Source of the DNA: Brienomyrus brachyistius | Lineage: Eukaryota; Chordata; Actinopteri; Osteoglossiformes; Mormyridae | Direction: 5' to 3' | Length of the DNA stretch: 64,000 bases | Assembly: GCF_023856365.1 (NCBI RefSeq) | Contig: NC_064554.1 | Span: 4,207,001-4,271,000, forward strand | Part shown: in pieces, positions 22,991 to 36,435 of the stretch | Numbering within the stretch: the first letter of the stretch is position 1 | Layout of the letters: each line of letters starts with the position of its first letter | The notes under the pieces: generated by a model | Seen by the model: only the letters and a program-made list of their open reading frames with translations | Databases searched by the model: none | Told to the model about the DNA's origin: nothing | Translations under genes and position numbers: made by a program

Positions 22991-23757
22991 TAGCGTCATT
23001 AGCCCTTGGGGGAGGCTGGGTTCTATCTAGTTTGGTGCTTATTTAAATTACGTTACAGCTAATTTATTTCCGTTAGGTTATTAAAGGAGTATGAATGGAA
23101 GCGTAGGTTGTACAATGGGCCGTGCTGCCCGCTGTCTTGGTAGGCAGGATGAAATTAAGTTTGGCACCTAACGAAAATGATTTCTAAGAAGTATTGGGTA
23201 AGATTTTTATTATTGTTATATCATAAAACTGCAAACGAAATTTTGTTCGTGTTTTTAATTATTATTTTTAATTGCAGGAAGTTTCTCCATGTTGCGGCAT
23301 GTCGGTGGACCACGCCACGTGGTCGCAAGTCCAGTGCCGGCCGTCAACCTGGGCTCAAAGGTAACCCATATATGTATTACATCAGTTATTCACAAACATT
23401 TATAGACGATATAATCGTGTTAAACTTTGGGATGGAATAATAAGATGATTCTAGATTGGTTTAGAAGGTGTAAAATCTGCTTTTTGTTTTCAAGCCTGAT
23501 TTCCTTTCCGTTTTATCAATATTTTAAAGATTCCGGCGAAGGAGCTGTCGATCACGGTGATGTGGCGCCCCCAAGACCGCTTCCACATCGTGGTTGCTTC
23601 GGATTTTTATGACCTCGGCGATCTGAAAAATAAATTAATTCAATACTACACTCGACTGTTTCTTCTGTTAAGCCAAGCACTTCCTTTAAACCTATGGAGT
23701 CTTCACTGTGACTCCATAGGCAAGCTGTTGTGCAAAAGCAAAACCGGCTTGTTATAA
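22990..23757 (+). ncRNA. Candidate small spliced plus-strand transcript, product unknown
   Basis: A promoter-like stretch precedes three exon-like blocks: first exon to 23197 (donor GTAAGA), 23278-23360 (acceptor TTGCAG, donor AAG/GTAACC) and 23530 onward (acceptor TTTTAAAG). Spliced together they hold a 99-codon frame from ATG at 23289 to TAA at 23757 (MLRHVGGPRHV..., MWRPQDRFHIVVASDF), which I do not recognise. An AATAAA at 23629-23634 falls inside that frame, so the RNA may end earlier and be non-coding. It lies between gaa and tex2 on the opposite strand. Type is uncertain: a short protein gene or a lncRNA. Confidence 0.3.
23691..23720. repeat. Perfect 11-bp inverted repeat, 8-base loop
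   Basis: CCTATGGAGTC (23691-23701) and GACTCCATAGG (23710-23720). It lies in the last block of the candidate plus-strand transcript. Confidence 0.85.
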
Positions 23758-24593
23758 CTGGGGCTTCTTGGTACAATTTCCCAAGCTGCTCTTTTAAAGC
23801 AAGCCACAGCGATTTTTTTAAAACCGTGCTTTGTGTACTAACTTGTGGGTTGGTGGCGCTCTTATTGGAGCAGAGTCCTACTGGGTACCGCGTTTGAACT
23901 ACAAAGCCCATGTTGGGCTGGGTTTTCTAGATTGCTCCGCAGCGACATCTGTCGTCATCTGGGTAGATTGTAGCTAATTCGTTATTTAACCTCATCCTAA
24001 TGGTATGCTTGTTTGGACTATCATTGAAATGCAGCCTTTGGACGCAACATAGTGGGGGGAACGTTTTACGACGGAAACTCCATGCCGTGATATTCCTGAA
24101 TCTTAAGATGTGTGAACTTTAAATGCTCTGACAAGCAGGTTCTTTGAAGTTCAAAATGCGTTTTTATAATGAAATGGAATCGGCGTTTGAGTTATGTGCC
24201 TGAAGAAACTGAATTTATCTGAAGTGTCAATCGCTTGACTCCTCTTGTCCAAAACAGTTCAGAAACAGAAGCCCACTAATCTTGTCAGAGCCTCCCTAGT
24301 TGATGTAGGTGGTGATTATAGATGATGTTGACTGGGTGGGGGGAGAGGAGACCTAAATGGGAAAGAATGTATCTTTAAAAAAAAAAGGTTTAGCAGCAAT
24401 CTTCAATGTTATGACTAAAGTGTTGGTTCTACGTTCCCTTCGGAACATAATCACCTCACATGTTCTTCCGTCTGTGTGCATGTGAGTTGTACCAAACCAT
24501 AAACCAAGTCACGCACAAAGTCATTAAGCGGACTACTGCTTTGAAATAATTTAATTTATACACTTCAATATGGCTCGTTCAAAAATTCTCTAG
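23758..24593. other. Non-coding stretch
   Basis: No supported exon. Ordinary AT-rich sequence between the candidate plus transcript and a MITE. Confidence 0.45.
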
Positions 24594-24765
24594 CAGTGCT
24601 CCCCAGTCCTCAGGGACCCACAGTTGGTCCACGTTTTCGCTCTCTCCCAGCTCCATGCCAGACAGTCTACATTTTTTGTTCCTTCCCAGTTCTTTGCCTG
24701 GAGTTGGGAGGGAGCAAAAACGTGGACCATCTGAGGGTCTCTGAGGACCGGATTGGGAAACACTG
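24594..24765. mobile_element. Fold-back MITE, related to the 29647 copy
   Basis: Arms CAGTGCTCCCCAGTCCTCAG and the mirrored CTGAGGACCGGATTGGGAAA pair over most of 170 bases. A relative with the same termini is at 29647-29782. Confidence 0.65.
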
Positions 24766-25097
24766 ATCTAGAGGGAGAAAGACAGTTGTGCCATTTATTG
24801 TTAAAAAAAAAGGAGGGGTTACACTTATGATGTAATTAACATGAAAAAAATTACGCCCAATAGCATTGCTTAATATAGTTCTGCAGTTTAAGGTACAAAA
24901 TTATACCTATTACTCTGAGGAAGGAGATAAGACATCTGTACTGAGCTTTGAGGTGCAGCAAAAATGTAAGCCCAGTGATGCAGTGTAGCATTGTCTACAT
25001 TCAATCTTTTGACATTAAATGGGAAACCACTAGCCCAATAATGCCTCGTTTTGAAGGTTTGCACACAGTGGTATTTAACCATTTTAAAGTAGAATAT

Positions 25098-26440
25098 TTT
25101 ATTACATTAAATCAATAAATAATGTACCCATATGAAAATAATGTCATGGCAACACTGTATTCTAGACAGAACTGTATTATGGGATATTAACCCACAGTTT
25201 TGACCAGAGTATTGCCAATATACAATCTTTGTATGTCACACTAATGTAAACTATTTAAAACATATATCTGCCGATCTTGCAATTCTCGGTTCTCCCACAT
25301 CAGTAATTTGCATATGCACTCTGTAGCTTATGCTATTTAAGAAATGGCTTCATAAAAATAAATTGGCATCAGGATTATTTTACAACAAACAAAAAAAGCT
25401 CATAGGTCAAAGACATTTTAGACATACATATTTGTGATTCTTAAATTGCTTTTTTTCTGCGAATTCATGTGGTGTATTAAAACCCAGCATTGGTATGTTT
25501 GAACGCAGACGCGTGCAGTAAGGCTGCTCGCTTCAGTGCAAATGAAGCGGTTGAGTGGACAGGCTTCTGATTGGCTATTTTGATGGATACAGTGACATCG
25601 ATGTAATTTCTGCATTGGAGTGGCTCAGTCAGTGCTGCGGAGACAGACAGATGTGATCTAAATATAGCGACCACCTCTCCTGCATGTTTAAGCATAACAC
25701 TAAAGCAGGGTTTCCCAGTTCCAGTACTGGAGGGCCAGTCTGCAACTTAGTTTGCAGGTTTCCCTGCTCAAACACACCTTTCTCGGCTCACCAGCCAAAT
25801 GCCAGGTTTAGTAGGCGTGTTTGAGCAGGGAAATCTGCAAACTGTGTCGCGGACTAGCCCTCCAGGACTGGGATGGGGGAACCTTTCACTAAAGCTTATG
25901 CAAACATTCACACACACAAATGAACAGGAGATCCTACTTTATGGCACAAAATAACCACTCTCAACTGTAGTGTGTGGCATCAATAAAAGATACGACAATT
26001 TCAGAACACATTGAGGACACTGACCAGCTGCCTAAGTGAGGTGATACTCTGGGACATTCCGTGCAGCTTGACGCCTCTCTCCTGTCTCACTTAAGGTCCC
26101 TGACGTACGCTTATACTCTACAATCAAACTTTTCACTCCTATTTGCTCACTTCCCAAAATGTAAGGTCCATTTGAGGGAAAGTGCACAGTGGCCTTCATA
26201 GCTTCATAAAGGACGTAAGGTGACAGGTGAATGCATTAAGATTGCTAGTTGGCCATATATATTTTTTCTCTTCTTGATCTGTAGTTTGATGGTGTTTCTC
26301 CTTCATTAGCATCAATAACATGTCTGTCATATTGAGAAGCTAACAAAGCAGCAAGCTATTGTTTTTCATACACAGTGGGAAAAGGGGGGGGGGGGGTCGT
26401 GTTCTTCGACCTCCCTGTTACCTAACATTGTTGGTGACAG
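25098..26440 (-). other. tex2: Probable tex2 3'UTR, containing a MITE
   Basis: The region after the tex2 stop is AT-rich and non-coding. The best minus-strand AATAAA is at 25098-25103. A hAT-type MITE (25706-25886) lies inside. The extent is inferred; an earlier or later end is possible. Confidence 0.35.
25706..25886. mobile_element. hAT-type fold-back MITE with 8-bp target duplication
   Basis: A 181-bp palindromic element starts CAGGGTTTCCC and its two arms are near reverse complements. It is flanked on both sides by the same octamer CACTAAAG (25698-25705 and 25887-25894), the expected hAT target duplication. Confidence 0.8.
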
Positions 26441-26599
26441 CTAGTCCATGCATGCAGCCGACGTCTCTGCCTCCTTGGCATCTGTCTCCTTCGAGTCGGC
26501 TGCATTTCCGGCGATCAAGTTAACGTTGGAACGGGTGTCCATGGCAGAGTGCATGATGGGAAGCCACACATCATCCATATTTGGCATAACAAATATTTT
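26441..26599 (-). CDS. tex2: tex2 coding exon 11: C-terminus
   Basis: 53 codons including TAG: KIFVMPNMDDVWLPIMHSAM followed by a short polar tail ending CMD. It matches human KVFVMPNMDDVYITIMHSAM. The acceptor is CACCAG. Confidence 0.93.
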   Translation of the reverse strand, partial: KIFVMPNMDDVWLPIMHSAMDTRSNVNLIAGNAADSKETDAKEAETSAACMD

Positions 26600-29500
26600 C
26601 TGGTGGTGCAATGCAGAAAAGTTAGGTAAACAGCTATGAGTACATGTACACAGCAAAAACACAACACTCTGCCACTCTGAAGTTTATAAAAACCAGGGCT
26701 ACCAATTTCCTTTATCCAATAGGCCTTCTCGGGTTCAACAATACATAGTACTGCGCAAAAGTCATATGCAGTGAGATAAAATGTTTGAATTATCTTCATG
26801 TATGAATAAAACTATGACATCATGTCTGTCGAGGTGTGTTGGCTTCAGAACCTCAGAACCTCCCCTAAAGTCACCCCAGGATTTGCAGTGACCGTCTAAC
26901 ACACCCATGTATTTCTTGACTGGACCACTAGCCTCATATGGCTAATGTATACCTCCCCGAGTTATTAAATTAAAAAATATTATCATTATTATTATTTTAA
27001 TATTACATTACTGATGAGAGGTAACAAATACATGTAATAGCTGGGGTGCCCCTGAGGAGGTTAGGGAACTGAAGTGGTGTTCATCTAGCTGTCCAACAAG
27101 GTATCAGTGACCTTTTGGAGAACAGAAGATATTCTTGTTAGTTTTTTATCACTGTTAATTTTTATACCTTCCAATTTAAATTCTGTGTTTATTCTGAGCA
27201 CATATGCACTAACACCCTTATGTTTTAAACATCTTGGCTGCTTAAGACGTTTGCACAGCACTGTAGACTGAAGCGGTTCCCATTTAAGGTGAGGTCTGAA
27301 CCAAAGGCCCCATGACGTGAACCGCCCAGCCCATCCCACCGCACCTGAAACTCCTGATCCAGCTTCTTCTCAATCCAGTCCGTCACATGGGCCAGTGTGA
27401 CCTCCCGCTCTCCCAGCTTGGGTCGGGCCTTCAGCACCAAGTGCGGTGGAGTTCTGAAGCCATACCTACAGCCGAATGCAGCTTTATGTATCAGCTTCTA
27501 AGTTCATCTCTCTAAATTATCATTCATGTTTCAATTACTATTTCAGTGTTTTTTCTTAAAAGACTGGGTGGGGAGAGAAAAATCTCAAATGTACACTATA
27601 CCATATGGACACTCATACCATACAACTACTGCTTTGTGGAGACTTTGCTGAAAGAGAAATCAGAGCAGAACGAACCATATTTTGTTTGTAGGGGGAAGGG
27701 GAATGTTGGGGGAACATACCATATTCTGTTTGTGGGGGAGTGTACCAAATTCTGTCTGTAGGGGGTGGAGGAATGTTGGGGGAACATACCAAATTCTGTC
27801 TGTAGGGGGTGGGGGAATGTTGACAGCCAGTGTTCCCTGGAGCTCCTGCAGCTCGACAGTTAGCAGCAATGGGGTGTTTGACACCTCCTCCATCTTCTTT
27901 TTGATGAACTCAGTTTCTGTAGCCTTCTGAAAGTACTTGGACTTGGCAATCTTGTCCACAAAACGCACGATTTTACTTGACCTGTGTCCTCCAACATACC
28001 TGAGAGAGACGGCGACATGCTGCATGGTGATGGTATGATATAGGAACTACACTATCATCAAATGTTCTGTGTTGTGCCTCTCAGAGTTCAAAGACACCTT
28101 TTTTTAAAAAAAACAAAAGTTTCTGATTGGCTGCTGATCCCTGAGATTTCTCAAAAGGGCAGAAAACCAAATGGAAATAAACTGGCAATCTAGAAGCAAT
28201 GGCACTCTTACACTGGTATACAGGAACTGACCCGTACCCGAGCTGTACCAAGAAAATAGACTAGTTACAGCACAGCTCCACATCACCTCGGTTACCCACT
28301 GTAGCTGGGTCGGCTCAGTAAAGGTGTTGCCGGGTTTGGAGAGCGACAGCGATACAGAGATGCTTATTTACTGTTCACGCAGTGTACATCAGGATTTACT
28401 ATGTTGTATTACTGTATTACTGGTTTGGTCATGCGTTTGGCAGCTAGTAAGCAGGGTGGTATCAGCGTGGTTACGGTTCAGGTATGGCTCATGTAAATTA
28501 CAATGGAAAAGCTCCAGTTCGCAGTACGGCTTTGTACGGCTTGGTTCCTGGTGGCAGTGGAAAAGCACCAGTTCGCGGTACGGCTTGGGTATGGCTTGGT
28601 TCCTGATGGCAGTGGAAAAATGCCCTAATTGTACCCCGGAGTATCTCACCCTTCTGCCCCGGGCAGTAGACTTTTGTCGGCAGGAATTTCTGGGGGATCC
28701 TCTTCATCGGATGAGCCGGCACTGGAGGATTCCTCGTCGCTGTCGGCGAGGCAGTACGTCCGAGGCCTGGGACTGCCACGCACACCCAGAAACACGCCAA
28801 AGACATGATCATCATGAAACCACCCCTGACATTTTCATAAAAATCCATGCATCTTTTAACTGCTTATCGTGAACAGGGCTTGGGGGGGGAGAGGTTAGGC
28901 TATGGATTGCTGGGGGTAACTGGAGCACCCAGTGAAAACCCAGGCAGCACTGGGATAACATGCAAACTCCACACAAACGGAAGAAACAGAATTCCTACCT
29001 CTAACCCTGGCAGCGCGAGTCACCTGCATTACCCACTAATCCACAATGTCACCCTCAAAACACCAGTTTACCGTTATCTTAGTGGCACCATAGCTCAGAC
29101 ACTCCTGCAGCACCCTTCAGCAAGGCACTTAACGTTAATCCCTTTAAGAATATATCTAATCATCTAAATGGTTTGGATGGTCGATTGTAAGTTCCTCTGC
29201 CCTTAAGAACGACAGCAATTGCTAAGTGAATTAATTAATCTTGCGTAAGAAGCATTTGTGCTTTTTTTCGTCCTTTGGATTCTAAGGGGATTCTAAGCAG
29301 TTTCTCAGCTACTGGTGTCCAGTAGAGCCAGATTAAACAGGAGGTCGCAAGGGAGCAGCGTGTCCCACAAAAACCACCCAATGAACATCAGCGGAGAAGC
29401 TGCATACAGGAATTGTACTACTGCCTGCTAGCGCTCAACATAAATAAGGGGTTCAGTGGGGCAACATAATGTGAGATATTATTTACTCTCATTTTACTGG

Positions 29501-32329
29501 ATTTGGAAGTAAGAGCAGGACTTCGGGAGTTAATCTGCTAGGCAACAAAACTCGAGTGGAAACAAGTAAGATATTCCCAGCTCTGCTCCCACGGTACTGA
29601 GCTGAAGAACTACCTCATAACAGACGACAGGGATTTCCCTCTACAGCAGTGTCTCCCAGTTCTGTCCTGAGGGAACCACAGACAGTTCATGTTTTGCTCA
29701 GGGAGCGAAAATGTGGACTGGGGCAGGGAGCTGGAAGGAAGCAAAAACGTGGACCGACTGTGGAGCGGATTGGGAAACACTGCTGCAGGCTCCTGACAGG
29801 AGAGCAGCGGGCGCTTCTATGGCGGCCTGGTGACATATCCAGCTCACTGTGACCCCCCCCCCCCTCACAGGGGAAGCAAGCAAATTACATCCTACCTCAG
29901 CAGAACTGTCACATGGACACATTGCACCTGTTTTGTACTACGGAGATGGTGGTATCTAGCATCACAGTAAGGAAAAAACAGGATAATGAAGTTTAGGAAA
30001 TCGCAGAAGGAAGACGTGAGGCCAAAGCCAACTCACCAAGTACAGAGAAGTTCCAGGTGTGCATGTGCCGCAAGGCAAAAGAAAGACAGAATACAGAAGC
30101 GGAGAGAGGGAGGCGTTAGCATGCTGAAGCGTACTGCTGGCTGCAGCAATGGTCTGTTGGTTAGCTTAAGCTAATTTTACATTTGTTTTTAAATTGCATG
30201 CGACGTGCTAAAAAAGCCCTCCAAGCAGGATGCTGTCAGCATTCTGAAACTGACACTGACAACAGGAACAAGATACACTTAGACTGCCACATTTATTACA
30301 CGAAACGGTGAAACCGAAACTGCAGAACAGCAGCTGGAGTTAAAGAAAAAAATCAGCACATTATTGTGGATAATAATGAGAAAATGGCAGGTTGCTCTGT
30401 TCTCACCCGTCTTTGCCCGACTCTCCGAACCTTAACCCCTCTGCATCCTTCCCCAGTCTGGCCAGGTTCATCTTGGTCTCCAGGGTCATCAGGAAAGAGC
30501 CATTGTAAGATATCTCCAGATCAAACCACAAACCTGCAAAATGGCACCATCTTCTTACCAAATATTACACACAAAATTGAACACGTCAGGTGAAGTGGAT
30601 CAGCATCAAAAAAATTAAAGCAAACCCAACTCTGTTAGACCCGATGGACAGTGCTAATTCTGTAACAGGAATGCGATTCCTTTTAAAGGTAAATAGCTGT
30701 AGGAGTGAATATTATAGGATGGCTTTTTAAATACAGGAAGGTAGCCTATATTCTGAACGTCAACCAGCTACCAGCGATTGTTCTGGATACTGTGGGAATC
30801 GATGGCCCTTAAGGGACCTTAGCATTGTCAAGCAGCCAAGTAGGCACATATAGAAGTAATTCAAACATCTTTAATCAGCCTGCGGGAAACACATTTGTGA
30901 CCCGTGCTGGCAAAATGAGTTACAATGAGGAATTTTTCAAAATGGAGTTGTGATTTTTAGATTCTCCTTTTTAAAACCTTCAAAATGATGTATGGTTTGT
31001 TGGAATCGGACAAAAAATGACCGAGTTACATCCGTTAGAAGTTGTTTACATCAACAGGGCTTTATAAAACCGAGTTCTATTGGTTCAGAGTGATGTCATT
31101 GGAAATTCTGTGCAAATTTTTAGAAAGTAGGCGAGATTTGCTTCACGCTGATACCAAACAATCGGTGGGGCGATTCCCAGTCATGCCACGAGTGAGTGGA
31201 GAAAAACACAGATTTTCTAAGAAAATTTAAGACAAAGGACTAATTTCTGAAGACAAAGCCCGTACAAAACATTCAAATTATAATGGTTCAAGGTATTTAT
31301 TTGCTATTTTGATTATTGGGATCGATTGATGATGACTTAATGGACTCATTTTTGGGAAAATCTCAATTTCGCCGAAAATTGTCTTTGACATTTTTGACTC
31401 TAGCTCATAATTAGCCTGTGCGCATTCCGACTCATTTTGCCAGCACGGGTCACATTTACCGACTGATGAACGAACATAAAGGCTATGGTGCTGATGTAAT
31501 GAACAAATCTATCCTGCATACTGTACATACAATGAGTTGCTAAGCTTCCTAACGTTTCATTGCACCACCAATCTTCTAATTACACAGGTGGGCTTTACCT
31601 TGGTGGTCCACAGTGGGTTTAGACGCTTGTAAGATTTTGGGGATTGAGATTCCCATGTCCAGCTCCGTCAGTGTGAGCTCATTCATGAAGTACGGTAGCT
31701 GGAACACAGGCGGGAATTTGGTTAAAGTCGTAACTACGTTCTCTTTCCGCAACAGGTCAGCATGAAATTTAGTCTCCCTGAGTTTTAAGAACAGCAATTT
31801 GAACAACGTACACAATAAACCGTACATTTAAACACTTGTGGTTAAAGGCCTCACCCTGATTTTACTGAGTTTCATCTGGATTTTCCGGGACACTGCGTCG
31901 ACCCAGTGTCTCTCCCTCAGGAAGTCCCAGAGAGCCCGACCCAGAAAGGCATTGACCCAGGCCACTGGCTCACCCTCTTCCCTTGGGCTGCTTGGCAGCT
32001 GAAAAAGAAAAGCAATGCAGCCACTGAGGGACAAGCAAAGCAGACGGGGGCTTCTGCCCTGCCAGCACCCTCATGCTGGGCGCTAAGGCGGATTCTCCAT
32101 CCTGCACTGTGAAGCAGAAAGAGCGAAGCCCCAAACATCAAGCTCAGATAGAGAGGACATACCTCATGGTAACCAAGCCAGACAGCCACCTCATTAGTGC
32201 CACCACTGACTAATGGGTCTAATGAGAATAGCGACTCTCACTAAGCACCCAGATAGCAGGTCATTTAATGACAGATGGAGCACCTGCTGTTCGAGACCTG
32301 AACCGCACACTGCTCCTCTCAATCCCGCA

Positions 32330-32370
<41 letters not shown>

Positions 32371-32624
32371 TCCTCTCAATCCCGCACCACACACACACAC
32401 ACACACACAAACACTGCTCCTCTCAATCCCGCACCACATACACACACACACACACACACACACCGCTCCTCTCAATCCCGCACCACATACACACACACAC
32501 ACACACACACCGCTCCTCTCAATCCCGTATCACACACACACACACACACACAAACACTGCTCCTCTCAATCCCGCACCACATACACACACACACACACAC
32601 ACACCGCTCCTCTCAATCCCGTAT

Positions 32625-32656
<32 letters not shown>

Positions 32657-32715
32657 CTGCTCCTCTCAATCCCGCACCACACACACACACACACACCGCT
32701 CCTCTCAATCCCGCA

Positions 32716-32756
<41 letters not shown>

Positions 32757-32772
32757 TCCTCTCAATCCCGCA

Positions 32773-32833
<61 letters not shown>

Positions 32834-32849
32834 TCCTCTCAATCCCGCA

Positions 32850-32886
<37 letters not shown>

Positions 32887-33246
32887 TCCTCTCAATCCCG
32901 TATCACACACACACACACCGCTCCTCTCAATCCCATATCACACACACACACACACACCGCTCCTCTCAATCCCGCAACACACACACACACGCCGCTCCTC
33001 TCAATCCCGCAACAAACACACACACGCCGCTCCTCTCAATCCCGCAACACACACACACACTGCTCCTCTCAATCCCGCAACACACACACACACGCCGCTC
33101 CTCTCAATCCCGCAACACACACACACACACTGCTCCTCTCAATCCCGCAACACACACACACACGCCGCTCCTCTCAATCCCGCACCACACACACGCCGCT
33201 CCTCTCAATCCCGCACCACACACACGCCGCTCCTCTCAATCCCGCA

Positions 33247-33301
<55 letters not shown>

Positions 33302-35350
33302 TCCTCTCAATCCCGCACCACATACACACACACACACACACACTGCTCCTCTCAATCCCGCACCACACACACACACCGCTCCTCTCAATCCCGTATCACA
33401 CACACACACACACCGCTCCTCTCAATCCCGCACCACACACACACACACACCGCTCCTCTCAATCCCGCAACACACACACAGACGCCGCTCCTCTCAATCC
33501 CGCAACACACACACACGCCGCTCCTCTCAATCCCGCAACACACACACACACGCCGTTCCTCTCAATCCCGCAACACACACACACGCCGCTCCTCTCAATC
33601 CCGCAACACACACACACGCCGCTCCTCTCAATCCCGCAACACACACACACACCGCTCCTCTCAATCCCGCAACACACACACACACGCCGCTCCTCTCAAT
33701 CCCGCACCACACACACACATACACATTACTCCTCTCAATCCCGTATCACACACACACCGCTCCTCTTAATCCCGCAACACACACACACATGCTGCTCCTC
33801 TCAATCCCGTATCACACACACACACACCGCTCCTCTCAATCCCGCAACACACACACACACCGCTCCTCTCAATCCCATATCACACACACACACACCGCTC
33901 CTCTCAATCCCGCAACACACACACGCCGCTCCTCTCAATCCCGCACCACACACACACACACGCCGCTTCTCTCAATCCCGCACCACACACACACACGCCG
34001 CTCCTCTCAATCCCGCACCACACACACACACCGCTCCTCTCAATCCCGCAACACACACACACACGCCGCTCCTCTCAATCCCGCAACACACACACACACC
34101 GCTCCTCTCAATCCCATATCACACACACACACGCCGCTCCTCTCAATCCCGCAACACACACACACGCCGCTCCTCTCAATCCCGCAACACACACACACGC
34201 CGCTCCTCTCAATCCCGCACCACACACACACGCCGCTCCTCTCAATCCCGCACCACACACACACGCCGCTCCTCTCAATCCCGCACCACACACACACACA
34301 CACGCCGCTCCTCTCAATCCCGCAACACACACACACGCCGCTCCTCTCAATCCTGCAACACACACACACGCCGCTCCTCTCAATCCCGCACCACACACAC
34401 GCCGCTCCTCTCAATCCCGCACCACACACACACACACACGCCGCTCCTCTCAATCCCGCAACACACACACACGCCGCTCCTCTCAATCCCGCAACACACA
34501 CACACGCCGCTCCTCTCAATCCCGCACCACACTCACGCCGCTCCTCTCAATCCCGCACCACACACACACACACGCCGCTCCTCTCAATCCCGCACCACAC
34601 ACACGCCGCTCCTCTCAATCCCGCATCACACACACACACACGCTGCTCCTCTCAATCCCGCACCACACACACACACGCCGCTCCTCTCAATCCCGCACCA
34701 CACACACACACGCCGCTCCTCTCAATCCCGCAACACACACACACGCCGCTCCTCTCAATCCCGCAACACACACACACGCCGCTCCTCTCAATCCCGCACC
34801 ACACACACACACGCCGCTCCTCTCAATCCCGCAACACACACACACACGCTGCTGCTCTCAATCCCATATCACACACACACACACACGGCTCCTCTCAATC
34901 CCATATCACACACACACACCGCTCCTCTCAATCCCGCAACACACACACACACACCGCTCCTCTCAATCCCGCACCACACACACACACACCGCTCCTCTCA
35001 ATCCCATATCACACACACACACACCGCTCCTCTCAATCCCATATCACACACACACACACACCTCTCCTCTCAATCCCGCAACACACACACACACGCCGCT
35101 CCTCTCAATCCCGCAACAAACACACACACGCCGCTCCTCTCAATCCCGCAACACACACACACACTGCTCCTCTCAATCCCGCAACACACACACACACGCC
35201 GCTCCTCTCAATCCCGCAACACACACACACACACTGCTCCTCTCAATCCCGCAACACACACACACACGCCGCTCCTCTCAATCCCGCACCACACACACGC
35301 CGCTCCTCTCAATCCCGCACCACACACACGCCGCTCCTCTCAATCCCGCA

Positions 35351-35391
<41 letters not shown>

Positions 35392-36394
35392 TCCTCTCAA
35401 TCCCGCAACACACACACACGCCGCTCCTCTCAATCCCGCACCACACACACGCCGCTCCTCTCAATCCCGCACCACACACACACACACACGCCGCTCCTCT
35501 CAATCCCGCAACACACACACACGCCGCTCCTCTCAATCCCGCAACACACACACACGCCGCTCCTCTCAATCCCGCACCACACTCACGCCGCTCCTCTCAA
35601 TCCCGCACCACACACACACACACGCCGCTCCTCTCAATCCCGCACCACACACACGCCGCTCCTCTCAATCCCGCAACACACACACACACGCCGCTCCTCT
35701 CAATCCCGCAACACACACACACGCCGCTCCTCTCAATCCCGCAACACACACACACGCCGCTCCTCTCAATCCCGCAACACACACACACACCGCTCCTCTC
35801 AATCCCGCAACACACACACACGCCGCTCCTCTCAATCCCGCACCACACACACACACGCCGCTCCTCTCAATCCCGCAACACACACACACACGCTGCTGCT
35901 CTCAATCCCATATCACACACACACACACACGGCTCCTCTCAATCCCATATCACACACACACACCGCTCCTCTCAATCCCGCAACACACACACACACACCG
36001 CTCCTCTCAATCCCGCACCACACACACACACACCGCTCCTCTCAATCCCATATCACACACACACACACCGCTCCTCTCAATCCCATATCACACACACACA
36101 CACACCTCTCCTCTCAATCCCGCAACACACACACACACGCCGCTCCTCTCAATCCCGCAACAAACACACACACGCCGCTCCTCTCAATCCCGCAACACAC
36201 ACACACACTGCTCCTCTCAATCCCGCAACACACACACACACGCCGCTCCTCTCAATCCCGCAACACACACACACACACTGCTCCTCTCAATCCCGCAACA
36301 CACACACACACGCCGCTCCTCTCAATCCCGCACCACACACACGCCGCTCCTCTCAATCCCGCACCACACACACGCCGCTCCTCTCAATCCCGCA

Positions 36395-36435
<41 letters not shown>

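Noticed and set aside
23552..23911. 119-codon minus frame
   Set aside because: Overlaps the candidate plus-strand unit. No recognised motif, and it reads across an apparent promoter-distal non-coding stretch without splice support.
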